64,000 nucleotides of DNA from Mycobacterium sp. (GTDB lineage: Bacteria; Actinomycetota; Actinomycetes; Mycobacteriales; Mycobacteriaceae), in contig NZ_JAFBAR010000128.1 in NCBI RefSeq assembly GCF_019247635.1, positions 105,294 to 169,293 on the forward strand. The letters are read 5' to 3'. A program made the translations under genes and the position numbers. The notes beneath the pieces are model-generated. The model worked only from the letters and a program-made list of their open reading frames with translations, ran no database searches and was not told the DNA's origin. This document shows, piece by piece, positions 43,503 to 51,836 of the stretch; position 1 is the first letter of the stretch, and each line of letters starts with the position of its first letter.

Positions 43503-44153
43503 ATGATTCGCGCCGGTGCAGTCGGCATAGCGATCTTGGCTTTTGTCATGTCCAGCGAGGTGGCGCCGGCACACGCCGAACTGACCGCCATCCCGATGCC
43601 TCCCAAACAAATTAACAAAGTTAGCCGCGAAGGTTATCAAATCGAAATGCGCCTTGAGCGGGAATCGGTGACCCCAACGCCCAACCTGGCTGCTGCGCCC
43701 AATTCCCACGAAGCGTTCATAACGATAAGTGGAATCGTGTCGGTCACGGGCGGCTCGAGCCCCATTACCGACAGTGTCCTCGTCATCGGTTATCAGCTTG
43801 GGTGCCAGAACGATGTCTCGGCCGGGCTGCAGTTTGGCGGAACCGGGGGCAGCCTGCCGAACGGAACGGTTGCCGTGACGCCGGGGAGCCCGGCCACCAC
43901 GGACCTGGGTAACGCCGGTGGCGGGGCCGGGTTCGGCCAAACTGTCGTCCAGCCGGGCGTGATCGTGGATTTGCCGTTGTCGAACATGACGCTCAACGAC
44001 AAGGGGCACGCCGCCCTCGATATGGACGACCTCCACATCAAGGCCGACGCGTGCGGTGGTGAGGTCACCATTCGGTCGTACCTTTATCTGCGGATCTCCA
44101 CCCAAATCGCGCACACTCAATACGCCATTTTCGGCGATCCCATCAAGATCTAA
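43503..44153 (+). CDS. MspA-family exported protein (porin homologue)
   Basis: 216 aa from the ATG at 43503; GTG codons at 43485 and 43491 are in frame, but GAGGG fits the ATG. Signal peptide ends PAHA-ELTAIP. The mature part shows the MspA pattern: SVLVIGYQLGCQNDVSAGLQF, a variable loop, PGVIVDLPLSNMTLNDKGHA and a C-terminal SYLYLRISTQIAHTQYAIFG with alternating beta residues. MspA forms the octameric outer-membrane porin of fast growers. This shorter, diverged protein with two Cys may not form an open pore. Confidence 0.82.
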   Translation: MIRAGAVGIAILAFVMSSEVAPAHAELTAIPMPPKQINKVSREGYQIEMRLERESVTPTPNLAAAPNSHEAFITISGIVSVTGGSSPITDSVLVIGYQLGCQNDVSAGLQFGGTGGSLPNGTVAVTPGSPATTDLGNAGGGAGFGQTVVQPGVIVDLPLSNMTLNDKGHAALDMDDLHIKADACGGEVTIRSYLYLRISTQIAHTQYAIFGDPIKI

Positions 44154-44183
44154 CGTTGCGTCCATCGGAAGGAAAAGCACTAC

Positions 44184-44762
44184 ATGAACAAGTTGACGTT
44201 TCGTACAGTGTTGGGGCTTATTCCGGCAGCGGGCATCGGCATGCTGCTGGCGCTCGCGCAGGCACCCGCAGCTGATGCCGCCCCGGGGGACCCGCCACCG
44301 CCGCCTGCGCTACCAGGGACGCCGTTCCTCCCCAACGTCGGGTTTATCCCCGGCGCCTACGGCTACTTGTACGGCGTCTACGTCACCCCACCGCCGGCGA
44401 CCGTCGACGCTCGCGGAGTAAAGGCCGCCGCCCTGGTCGACTCAAGCCAACAGGCGGTAGGCATGCCGGGCAGCCAACTAGGCAACAGCCCTCCGGTTGC
44501 CGGGTTTTTCACCGGCGCGAGCGCGCAATATTACATCGGCGGTGGCCAGACTCAGACGCCTCCCGTCGTGAAGGGCCCGGACGCGATGGCCCTGAGCTCC
44601 GCCACGCCACCGGAGGATCCTTCCGGCATTCCACCCGAAAAACGTCCAGGACCCGAATCGACCCAACCCGGCCCTGCTCCCGTTGTCGTCCCACCCATCC
44701 TCGAAACCCCGGGCGGCAGGCCGTATGGAGCAGCGGGTGGCGGCGCGGGTGGTCATGGCTGA
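44184..44762 (+). CDS. Secreted Pro/Gly-rich protein, unknown
   Basis: 192 aa with GGAAGGAAAAG before the ATG. A signal peptide (FRTVLGLIPAAGIGMLLALA...ADA) is followed by PPPPPALPGTPFLPNVGFIP, a short Tyr-rich segment (GYLYGVYVTPP) and a Pro/Gly-rich tail (GRPYGAAGGGAGGHG). Low complexity and no Cys. It follows the MspA-type gene by 30 nt, so the two are probably co-expressed and act together at the cell surface. I do not recognise the family. Confidence 0.8.
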   Translation: MNKLTFRTVLGLIPAAGIGMLLALAQAPAADAAPGDPPPPPALPGTPFLPNVGFIPGAYGYLYGVYVTPPPATVDARGVKAAALVDSSQQAVGMPGSQLGNSPPVAGFFTGASAQYYIGGGQTQTPPVVKGPDAMALSSATPPEDPSGIPPEKRPGPESTQPGPAPVVVPPILETPGGRPYGAAGGGAGGHG

Positions 44763-44997
44763 TGACGACCACGTCGACCGCTAGCCCTTCACGTCGACGT
44801 TAAACGCGCGATAACCCTCGATTGATTTGTGCACGCGCGGCTGACCCACGGGTGCGGCCGACGGCGACCCCTGGGCTGAAAGGCCAAAAGCACGATCGCT
44901 CGCGACTTGAAATCGCCGAAATGTCGTACCAATAAGCGGCCGCTCAGGCGGATACGCTGGCACCGGGTCCGGCAACGTCAATGCAGAGGCGCGGCGT

Positions 44998-45516
44998 ATG
45001 TTTTTTCGCATAACGCTCATCGCGGCAGCGGTCATCGCAATCACCGCGATTGATGTGCGATCGCAAGTGAACGCCGAACCTTTGCAGCCTGGGCCGCACT
45101 CCGCGATCGCTGACGTCGATTTGCCGATGGGAACGGTCCAATGCATCGATTTCGGTTGCATCGATGCACCCGCGAACACCGATCCTAACTACGAGTGGTG
45201 GCGATATACCGCGCCCTACGACGACATCGTGGCATTTCTGCAGGACCGTTTCAGCGCCGGGCGGCGGTACGATGCCCACGGCGCGACTTGGTGGCATGGC
45301 TTACAACCGTGCTACGACATTAATCACCAAAGCCCACCGTGGGGATGGACCGCTGACGGCGGCACCAGGTGGATCTGGTCCGATAATGCCAAGGCGCTCG
45401 TCGTCGCCGTAGACAAACCGGGAATCAAGACCGGTGCCGGCGACATCGTGCCTTTCGGCAGGATCTATTTGATAGCGGTGGGTTCTTCCGTAGGGACTAT
45501 TTGCTACCGCGAGTGA
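44998..45516 (+). CDS. Secreted protein, unknown
   Basis: 172 aa. Signal peptide (FFRITLIAAAVIAITAIDVRSQVNA) then a compact Trp/Tyr-rich domain with four Cys (VQCIDFGCID, QPCYDIN, TICYRE) that could form two disulfides. The pattern NYEWWRYTAPYDDIVAFLQD and GWTADGGTRWIWSDNAKALV suggests a small alpha/beta fold. Gene position after two other exported proteins makes an envelope role likely. Family not recognised. Confidence 0.75.
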   Translation: MFFRITLIAAAVIAITAIDVRSQVNAEPLQPGPHSAIADVDLPMGTVQCIDFGCIDAPANTDPNYEWWRYTAPYDDIVAFLQDRFSAGRRYDAHGATWWHGLQPCYDINHQSPPWGWTADGGTRWIWSDNAKALVVAVDKPGIKTGAGDIVPFGRIYLIAVGSSVGTICYRE

Positions 45517-45709
45517 TCGCGTCGCCACGATGAATGAATGTGCAACGGCCATTCGTTCGGCTAACCGATCCTGACGCTGGGCGAAGCAAACTACGATGCT
45601 CGTCTAACGCCGGGAGGATTTAGCATGCGTGACGCACCTTATAGAAACTGTGTGCTTCCCGGCGAAGGCGTGGTTGTGCTGGCGTGTTATTCACTCTAAT
45701 CGTGGGACG

Positions 45710-45910
45710 CTAACCCGGTGTGGCTCTGGGACGGCCCCTCTTGGGCGGTGGTGCCGCGTGCTTTGGCATCCGACCGACGTCGTTGAGTGCTCGGCGCAGG
45801 ATCATTTCGATCTGGCCGTTGAGGCTGCGGAATTCCTCGTTTGCCCACCGGGTGAGTGCGTCGTGGATAGCAGGGTCGACCCGGAGCAGGATCTGTCGGC
45901 GGTCGCTCAC
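45710..45910 (-). CDS. Small Arc/CopG-like ribbon-helix-helix protein
   Basis: 66 aa from a GTG at 45910 that overlaps the SPFH stop (GTGA). The N-terminus RRQILLRVDPAIHDALTRWA, then NEEFRSLNGQIEMILRRAL, is the Arc-type ribbon-helix-helix pattern with the RSLNGQIE helix turn. A basic Pro-rich tail (PPPKRGRPRATPG) resembles an AT-hook. Related small proteins are annotated as HicB-like antitoxins, but no toxin gene is adjacent. It most likely represses its own operon by binding the palindrome at 46829-46856. Confidence 0.82.
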   Translation of the reverse strand: MSDRRQILLRVDPAIHDALTRWANEEFRSLNGQIEMILRRALNDVGRMPKHAAPPPKRGRPRATPG

Positions 45911-46812
45911 GTGTAGAGCGTGCCGGTGTTGACCACGGGTGAGGGCGGTTGGTCCGCGCAGAGTACAACCATGAGGTTGCTGACCATGCTGGCGGTGCGC
46001 TCCTCGTCGAGGTCCACGACACCCGTGTCGGTGAGTTGCGCTAGCGCCAGCTTGACCATCCCGACGGCGCCCTCCACGATGCGGGTGCGGGCGGCGATGA
46101 CGGCGCCGGCCTGCTGGCGGCGCAGCATGGCCTGGGCGATTTCTTGGGCGTAGGCCAGGTGGGAGATGCGGGCCTCAACAATTTCTACGCCGGCGAGTTG
46201 GACGCGCTGGGCGAGCTCGTGGGCGAGGTCGGCGACTACTTGGTCGGTGGAGCCGCGTAGCGAAATGCCGGCGCCGGTGGGGTCGTCGTAGGGGCGGCTG
46301 GTGGCGACGTGGCGCAGCGCCGACTCGGCTTGCATCGACACGAAGGCTTGGTAGCTATCCACCGCGTAGGTCGCCTTGGCGGTGTCGGCCACCTGCCAGA
46401 CCACGATCGCAGCGATCTCTACCGGGCTACCGTCGGCGTCGTTGACCTTCAAGTGTGCCGTCTCAAAGTTGCGCACCCGCAGGCTGACCCCGCGTCGCAC
46501 GGTCAGCGGCGCCACCCACCAAAAGCCCGGACGGCTCACGGTGCCGATGTAGCGCCCGAAGAACTGGATCACTGAGCTCTGCCCGGGCGGAACAATCACC
46601 AGCGAGGTGACGACCAAGGCAAGGATCACGATCGGCAGCCACAGCAACTCACGTTTGTTGTTGGCCGCCAAGACAATTCCAGCGATGCTCGCGGCAACGA
46701 CGAGTACACCGAGCCAGCCGGCGACGGCGCGAGCCGGACGTTGATGAATCTCGACCTGGGCCCCTTGGTGTCCGACAACGTGAGCGTTGTTGGTTGGTCC
46801 AGCGTTGTCCAC
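45907..46812 (-). CDS. SPFH-domain membrane protein (slipin-like)
   Basis: 301 aa from a GTG at 46812 with AGAAGGGCGG 5 nt upstream; the frame extends to a TTG at 46830. Two adjacent membrane helices (about 35-80), then an SPFH/band 7 domain with VPPGQSSVIQFFGRYIGTVS and EIAAIVVWQVADTAKATYAV, and a coiled C-terminal segment (QEIAQAMLRRQQAGAVIAAR). SPFH proteins oligomerise into membrane scaffolds. Translationally coupled to the ribbon-helix-helix gene and divergent from the DUF4389 gene. Confidence 0.87.
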   Translation of the reverse strand: MDNAGPTNNAHVVGHQGAQVEIHQRPARAVAGWLGVLVVAASIAGIVLAANNKRELLWLPIVILALVVTSLVIVPPGQSSVIQFFGRYIGTVSRPGFWWVAPLTVRRGVSLRVRNFETAHLKVNDADGSPVEIAAIVVWQVADTAKATYAVDSYQAFVSMQAESALRHVATSRPYDDPTGAGISLRGSTDQVVADLAHELAQRVQLAGVEIVEARISHLAYAQEIAQAMLRRQQAGAVIAARTRIVEGAVGMVKLALAQLTDTGVVDLDEERTASMVSNLMVVLCADQPPSPVVNTGTLYT

Positions 46813-46828
46813 GAGTACCGCCCTTCTC

Positions 46829-46856
46829 AAAAGTGATATAAAATGATATCACTTTT
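46829..46856. promoter_or_regulatory. Perfect AT-rich inverted repeat between SPFH and DUF4389 genes
   Basis: AAAAGTGATAT (46829-46839) and ATATCACTTTT (46846-46856) are an exact 11-bp inverted repeat around AAAATG, in the 72-nt gap between the two divergent genes. Its AT content stands out strongly from the neighbourhood. It is well placed as a shared operator, probably for the ribbon-helix-helix protein. Confidence 0.78.
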
Positions 46857-46884
46857 CTGTCAGAACGACACCAAGGAGCAGTCG

Positions 46885-47577
46885 ATGATGCAACTTGAAA
46901 CCGGTCCGGTTCGGGTCCGAGGTGACCTCGATCCGGCGTTGTCACGCTGGCAATGGTTAGTCAAATGGATTCTTGCGATTCCGCACTACATCGTCCTGTT
47001 CTTCTTGACCATCGCCGTCGTCGTAGTCTTCGTGATCGCGTTATTCGCGATCCTGTTCACCGGCAAGTACCCGCGCGCGCTGTTCGACTTCAGCCTCGGT
47101 GTCATGCGGTGGCGGTGGCGGGTCGCCTTCTACGCGCTAACCGCACTCGGTACCGACAAGTATCCGCCGTTCAGTTTGCAGCCAAAGGCCGACTATCCGG
47201 CCGATTTGGAGGTCGACTACCCTGAGCGCCTGAGCCGGGGCTTGGTGCTCACCAAGTGGTGGCTGCTGGCCATCCCGCACTACCTGATACTTTTTGCCTT
47301 CTTCACCGGCGGCTGGCGGTTTTTAATGTTGAAGCCGAACGACGTTGTCGCCTACGCGTTGCCGCCGCTGATAGTGATCCTGCTGGTGATCGCCGTGGTG
47401 GGCTTGCTGTTCACTGGGCGCTACCCGAAGGGGTTGTACGACTTCGTACTCGGCATCAACCGGTGGAGTATCCGGGTGCGGGCCTACAGCTCGCTTATGC
47501 GCGACGAGTACCCACCGTTCCGCCTCGACGTGGGACCGCGTGAATCCGCGCCAGCGGCAGTACCCGAATCTTCCTGA
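46885..47577 (+). CDS. DUF4389 membrane protein
   Basis: 230 aa from the ATG at 46885 with AAGGAG upstream. It contains two DUF4389 repeats, each a membrane helix pair followed by FTGKYPRALFDFSLGVMRWR and FTGRYPKGLYDFVLGINRWS; both repeats end with YPPF motifs (DKYPPFSLQ, DEYPPFRLD). Multi-pass membrane protein of unknown function. Divergent from the SPFH gene across a shared palindrome, so the two are probably expressed together in the same membrane system. Confidence 0.85.
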   Translation: MMQLETGPVRVRGDLDPALSRWQWLVKWILAIPHYIVLFFLTIAVVVVFVIALFAILFTGKYPRALFDFSLGVMRWRWRVAFYALTALGTDKYPPFSLQPKADYPADLEVDYPERLSRGLVLTKWWLLAIPHYLILFAFFTGGWRFLMLKPNDVVAYALPPLIVILLVIAVVGLLFTGRYPKGLYDFVLGINRWSIRVRAYSSLMRDEYPPFRLDVGPRESAPAAVPESS

Positions 47578-47673
47578 AGCCCTACCCGTGGCCACGGGAC
47601 AAGTCTGCAGCAGTCCTGAGCGCGATTTGCGATGATGGAGTAAGCGATATCGCGTCCCCGTAGGGAGGTCCAC

Positions 47674-48117
47674 GTGAGTGCGACACAAAGGCCGCCGAAC
47701 GCGCCTATTCTGCTGTACGACGGTGTGTGCGGTGTCTGTAACAGCGTGGTGCGCAACATTCTTCGGTTCGACCGAGAGGGAACCCTGCGGTTCGCCTCCC
47801 TGGACAGTGACTTCGCTCGCGACATCAGCGCCCGCCACCATCAGCTGGAGGGCGTGGATTCTGCCGTCTACGTCCGGAACGTGGGACGGCCCGACGAGAC
47901 GGTGGATATCCGGGCTGCGGCGCTGCTGCAGGTCGCTGCGTACCTCGGTGGCTGGTGGAAACTGGCGCTAGCGGCATACGTGATTCCGCCGGCGGTGCGC
48001 GATTGGCTCTATGAGCGCTTCGCCGCTTTCCGTTACCGCGTCGGTGGCCGGTACGACACTTGCCCAATTCCGACAGCCGAGGTGCGCATTCGTTTCCTCG
48101 ATGAGACTTACGGCTGA
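47674..48117 (+). CDS. DCC-family thiol-disulfide oxidoreductase (DUF393)
   Basis: 147 aa from a GTG at 47674 with GGGAGG upstream. The N-terminal ILLYDGVCGVCNSVVRNILR contains the DxxCxxC active site (Asp-Gly-Val-Cys-Gly-Val-Cys) of the DCC group, a thioredoxin-like fold; conserved RFASLDSDFARDI follows. The C-terminal half has the usual WLYERFAAFRYRVGG. A probable cytosolic or membrane-associated disulfide enzyme with unknown partner. Confidence 0.88.
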   Translation: MSATQRPPNAPILLYDGVCGVCNSVVRNILRFDREGTLRFASLDSDFARDISARHHQLEGVDSAVYVRNVGRPDETVDIRAAALLQVAAYLGGWWKLALAAYVIPPAVRDWLYERFAAFRYRVGGRYDTCPIPTAEVRIRFLDETYG

Positions 48118-48433
48118 CTTGCTGCCCGGCCTCGCCAGCATCGGCGTGTTTCAACCGCAACACCTGGATTTCGCTGTACACGTCGAACACGACGACGTAG
48201 TCCCAGAACCTCAGCAAACTACCTACCACCGCGGCCCAGGCAATGTGCCCAGCGCCAGGCCGCAACCCGACGGCGACCAGCGCTCCGCCCTGCCCCCATC
48301 CGCCCGATCGGACGCTCCGAAACGGGAGGAATACGGCAGCAGCGAATATTTTGCAAAGCTGCCTCAACGTCGAGCCACTACGCGTTTGTTCACTGCGCCT
48401 TTCGAGAGGGCAATTTGCGCCGGGCTTGCCAGG
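48118..48433. other. Intergenic, possible gene remnant on minus strand
   Basis: About 315 nt without an intact gene. Read on the minus strand there is a hydrophobic stretch (AAVVGSLLRFWDYVVVFDVY) that could be a membrane-protein fragment, but it has no recognisable start or family. Low confidence that it is coding. Confidence 0.4.
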
Positions 48434-48761
48434 TCAGACAGGCACCGTCTTCGCCAGATCTGGCCGACCCCCGGCCTGCACTCTCATAGCGCGGTAGAAC
48501 GACCACACCTGACGGGGTGTAGGAATTTTCGGAAGCCACGCCAGCTCCCAATGAATCCCGTTGATCGGGTCGTCGAAGAACACCGCGTAATAGCCACACC
48601 GAGCAGGCGGTTGGTATCAACCACATCGCCTTGTGGGCCCGCAACAGCGTCGAAAAGCTGCTATAGCCCAGCCAGCCGAATACCGTGTCGTAGAACGTAA
48701 TCGAATCGTCGTAGTCCAATACCGCGAACTCCACGTGATGAACACCGCGCCAACGCATCAT
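48434..48761 (-). pseudogene. VOC/glyoxalase-family gene, frameshifted
   Basis: The ATG at 48761 behind GAGGGG starts a VOC domain (RGVHHVEFAVLDYDDSITFY, then DTVFGWLGYSS). Near 48597-48620 the coding moves to another frame, which reads GYYAVFFDDPINGIHWELAW and continues to a TGA at 48434-48436 after TVPV. The two parts joined give a normal short VOC protein of about 108 aa, with HW and the metal-type Glu present in the second part. Probably inactive. Confidence 0.78.
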
Positions 48762-48924
48762 GTCCCCTCAGAAACCCAAATACTACGCAATGTGGTACCA
48801 ACGGAGGGTTGTGGGAAGACCCCATCCGTTCGTGAAGAAAAAGGGCCAGACGACCTGACGGAACCCACCCGTTGGGCCCGCAAGTAGAGATGGTCGCCCC
48901 GGGCGAATCCTGGCTTGGTGGGGT

Positions 48925-49596
48925 TCAAGCTGCTTTCCGGCCTTGGAACTGCAGAACGGGAAGGCCGGGGCGACGCTGCACTTCGACGTCGGTTAGCGGC
49001 AGCGCAGCAACCAAAGCCTGGGCATCCGCCAAGTCGATCGATAAGCCGCTGACGTAGGTTCGGAACAGCATCAACGGGATTGGCCCGAAGAACCGAAGCC
49101 CGGTTCGCAGCGCGAGGAAGTGCTTGGCGTCATCGATCGTGCATCCTCGGTCCAGCTCGCCCACGACCAAGAGGCCACCGGGCCTAAGAACCCTAACCAT
49201 TTCGGCCAGGCCGTCAGTTTGGCTCTGCCAGTGTTTGATAGCGCCGGCGCTCACGACGGCAGCGAACGTGTTGTCCTCGAAAGGCAGGTTCTCCGCGGCC
49301 GCGTGGTGGATCTGGGCGTGTACGCCGAATCGCGATAGGCGTGCCTTGGCCCGGTGGACTTGCGCCACGGAATAGTCGACGCCGTGCAGGGATGCCTCGG
49401 GGCGACTGCGGGCAAGTGCCCCAAGGAATTGGCCACCGCCGCAGCCAACATCGAGGATCGGGCCGGTCGGCGACTCGGCGCCGATAACGTCCACGAGATC
49501 GGCGGACATCGGTGCTGCTGCCTCGGCGATGAAGGTGTCATAGAACCAAGAATCAAGGCGGGTATAGCCTCCCCTGAAGCCGCTGCTGAGGGACAT
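48925..49596 (-). CDS. SAM-dependent methyltransferase (class I)
   Basis: 223 aa from the ATG at 49596 with AAGGAG 7 nt upstream. Methyltransf_11/25-type Rossmann fold: PILDVGCGGGQFLGALA (motif I), GVDYSVAQVHRAKARL, LPFEDNTFAAVVSAGAIKHW (motif II/III) and RVLRPGGLLVVGEL. The substrate is not predictable. Divergent from an SDR gene; a TetR-type palindrome lies between them. Confidence 0.88.
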   Translation of the reverse strand: MSLSSGFRGGYTRLDSWFYDTFIAEAAAPMSADLVDVIGAESPTGPILDVGCGGGQFLGALARSRPEASLHGVDYSVAQVHRAKARLSRFGVHAQIHHAAAENLPFEDNTFAAVVSAGAIKHWQSQTDGLAEMVRVLRPGGLLVVGELDRGCTIDDAKHFLALRTGLRFFGPIPLMLFRTYVSGLSIDLADAQALVAALPLTDVEVQRRPGLPVLQFQGRKAA

Positions 49597-49665
49597 GGTC
49601 AGCTCCTTTCTGGTCACGTGTTGTGCCATCGGTATTCCAGTCCGGTAGTCCTATGTCAGATATTG

Positions 49666-49682
49666 ACTGATTATCAATCAGT
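49666..49682. promoter_or_regulatory. Palindrome between methyltransferase and SDR genes
   Basis: ACTGATT-ATC-AATCAGT, a perfect 7-bp inverted repeat with a 3-nt centre, in the gap between divergent genes and part of an AT-rich stretch. It is the kind of site bound by TetR dimers; the TetR gene at 50852-51502 is the obvious candidate. Confidence 0.7.
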
Positions 49683-49765
49683 ATGCAACCTTTGGGTTAG
49701 TGCCCTGCGTCTGCACGGCACAGCAGAAGGGTCATGATGGCTGAGATTGGTGAAGCGAGGCGGGC

Positions 49766-50611
49766 ATGAGGTCGCGGCGACGGGCGCGTGGGCTGAATCT
49801 ACGTGGCGCGCGGGTATTGGTGACTGGCGCGTCCAGCGGTATCGGGCGTGCGTTGGCCATGCGACTGGCTCAAGAGGGCGCCGCAGTTGTGTTGGCGGCG
49901 CGTCGCCTCGAGCTGCTCGACACACTCGCAGACGAGATCGGGACCGCCGGGCACCGGCGGCCGGTGGTGATCCGCGCCGACCTCAACCAGCCGGGCGCCG
50001 CCGAGGCGCTGGTCGGGTCTGCGCTTCAGGAGTTGGGCGGAGTGATCGATGTGGTGATCAACAACGCCGGTGACGGCATGGTCGGCGCCGTGTCGGTCAT
50101 CGGTGATGGTGCAAATGCGCGCGGCGTTTTCGAGGTCAACTTCTGGGCGCCACTGGCCGTCATTGCGGCGGTGGTGCCGGCGATGACTGCGGCCGGTTCG
50201 GGGACCATTGTTAATGTCACCTCCACCATGCAGGCGATCCCGCTGCCGCTGCTGGGCTATTACGCATCATCGAAAGCGGCGCTGGCCCAAGCCACCCGGT
50301 CTTTGCGTCTGGAGCTGGCCGAGACACCGATCCGCGTCGTCGAGGTCGCGCCGGGAGCCACCGATACCGGATCACGCGATCAGGGGATAGGCGAGATGCC
50401 CTGGAAAACAACCCCGCCGCGAATGTTGCCGCCCGTCTCCCCGCAGTCGCTCGCCGCGCAGATTGTCGCAGCGCTCCAACGCGGCCGCACACGGCTGGTG
50501 TATCCAGCTTCTTCCCGTGTCCCACTGGAAGTTCCGGCGATCGGACGCCTCATTGCCCGCGCCGGCGGGAGACGAATCAACACCCGCGATGCCCTCAACA
50601 CGCACCCCTGA
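49766..50611 (+). CDS. Short-chain dehydrogenase/reductase
   Basis: 281 aa. Cofactor motif VLVTGASSGIGRALAMRLA near residue 17, NNAGDGMVG about 98, and catalytic Ser in VTSTMQ, Tyr and Lys in YYASSKAALAQATR. Classical SDR of the 3-oxoacyl reductase-like group; prefers NAD(P)H. The C-terminus VPLEVPAIGRLIARAGGRR is basic. Probably controlled by the TetR protein encoded 240 nt downstream. Confidence 0.9.
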   Translation: MRSRRRARGLNLRGARVLVTGASSGIGRALAMRLAQEGAAVVLAARRLELLDTLADEIGTAGHRRPVVIRADLNQPGAAEALVGSALQELGGVIDVVINNAGDGMVGAVSVIGDGANARGVFEVNFWAPLAVIAAVVPAMTAAGSGTIVNVTSTMQAIPLPLLGYYASSKAALAQATRSLRLELAETPIRVVEVAPGATDTGSRDQGIGEMPWKTTPPRMLPPVSPQSLAAQIVAALQRGRTRLVYPASSRVPLEVPAIGRLIARAGGRRINTRDALNTHP

Positions 50612-50851
50612 AAGCGAACAACATTCCGTCAATGAGCCAACCCCGTCTCCCGCTTACGGACCACATAGTCGACGTGGAAGCCCAGATCGCCCCGGTCGTC
50701 GCCGCCCGGGCGACTCACGTGACAGCATCCGGCTGGCCGAGCAAACTCCGTTACCTGATGGGCGACATCGGTCAGCGGGCCAACCCCATCATCACCTGGC
50801 CCGCAGGCGAACTCGCGTGTGTGCCCAAACCGACCGGATAGCGTGGCCACC

Positions 50852-51502
50852 ATGAGCCCCTCGCGGCCCCGCAAACCGGTCGATCGACGCCAATTGCTCA
50901 TCGACACCGCCCGCAGGCTCTTCGCCCACCGTCCCTACGATCAGGTCACCACCTCCGAGATCGCCAAAAAGGCCGGCGTGGCCTATGGGTTGATCGCGCA
51001 CCATTTCGAGAACAAGCGTGGCCTCTACGTCGCGGTCATGAACGAGATCGCGCGAGAGATCGCCTCGGTCCACCTCAGCAGACCGCCACAAGACGCATCG
51101 CTTGCCGACCAATTGCGTCACGCGCTGCGCGGCCACATCTCCTACATCGACTCCTACGGCGATAGCTTCGTGGCATTCGTGCGGGGTAACCTCGGATCAG
51201 ATCCCCAACAGCGCGCAGCTTTCGACGAGCTGCGCTGGCAGGGTGTACAACGGGCCCTGCTCATGCTCGGTATCGCCGAACCCGTCCCACCGGTATTGCG
51301 CACGGCGCTGCGCGGATGGGTGTGCTATTTCGACGAAATGATGATCGACCGCATCACCAACCGCGACCTCGATTCCGAAGTCCTCGTTGAGCTCGCCATC
51401 GCAAACCTGTCCGCCACCCTGGAAACCGCCACACGGCTCGACCAATCGATCGCCATCGCACCAGCAATCATTGATGCCCTCAACACCTCGTCGGCCGGTT
51501 GA
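50852..51502 (+). CDS. TetR-family transcriptional regulator
   Basis: 216 aa from the ATG at 50852; a GTG at 50819 gives 11 more residues and cannot be excluded because neither start has a strong ribosome-binding site. N-terminal helix-turn-helix RRQLLIDTARRLFAHRPYDQ, then VTTSEIAKKAGVAYGLIAHH, then FENKRGLYVAVM. The ligand domain is helical (LRHALRGHISYIDSYGDSFV). Likely regulator of the SDR and methyltransferase genes via the palindrome at 49666-49682. Confidence 0.86.
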   Translation: MSPSRPRKPVDRRQLLIDTARRLFAHRPYDQVTTSEIAKKAGVAYGLIAHHFENKRGLYVAVMNEIAREIASVHLSRPPQDASLADQLRHALRGHISYIDSYGDSFVAFVRGNLGSDPQQRAAFDELRWQGVQRALLMLGIAEPVPPVLRTALRGWVCYFDEMMIDRITNRDLDSEVLVELAIANLSATLETATRLDQSIAIAPAIIDALNTSSAG

Positions 51503-51572
51503 GTAAGCCGCCTCGGGCAGGATCGGCCTCTCCGAATTTTCAGCGGGTCCGAAAACACCTGTGACCAGTGCC

Positions 51573-51649
51573 TGGTGCCCCCGGCACGACTCGAACGTGC
51601 GACCTAGGGATTAGAAGGCCCTTGCTCTATCCACCTGAGCTACGGAGGC
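51573..51649 (-). tRNA. tRNA-Arg (anticodon TCT)
   Basis: Cloverleaf on the minus strand: acceptor GCCTCCG/CGGGGGC, D-arm AGCTCAGGTGGATAGAGC, anticodon loop CTTCTAA (anticodon TCT), T-arm GCACGTTCGAGTCGTGC, discriminator A and encoded CCA (51573-51575). It stands at the border between the accessory region and the conserved lipQ block; tRNA genes are common integration sites, though no integrase was seen. Confidence 0.96.
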
Positions 51650-51836
51650 ATGTGCGCAGGTCAGTCTATCGAACGGCGACACGGACGCGGCTACCGCGAG
51701 GCAACACGCGCGGAAAGCGTTTAAGCACTGCAATTATCGGTTATGGTGTGTTCCTCGACACACGTACAAAACCGGCTAGTAATTAGCCGTTTACCGCAAT
51801 GAAGCGTGTGCCTGACGTCGAGGGGTGGGCGTTGCT

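Noticed and set aside
45710..45910. HicB-type antitoxin of a toxin-antitoxin pair
   Set aside because: No toxin gene is adjacent; the partner is an SPFH protein, so a local regulator is more likely.
47825..48367. Minus-strand frame of 180 codons overlapping the DCC gene
   Set aside because: Most of it is antisense to the DCC gene. Only its first part, with a hydrophobic stretch, could be a remnant.
50632..50841. Open frame of 69 codons between the SDR and TetR genes
   Set aside because: No ribosome-binding site, no recognised family, and it sits where a promoter or leader would be expected. It may be a remnant, but I cannot support it as a gene.
51573..51649. Attachment site at tRNA-Arg
   Set aside because: No second copy of the tRNA 3' end and no integrase gene were found in the window, so integration here is only a possibility.
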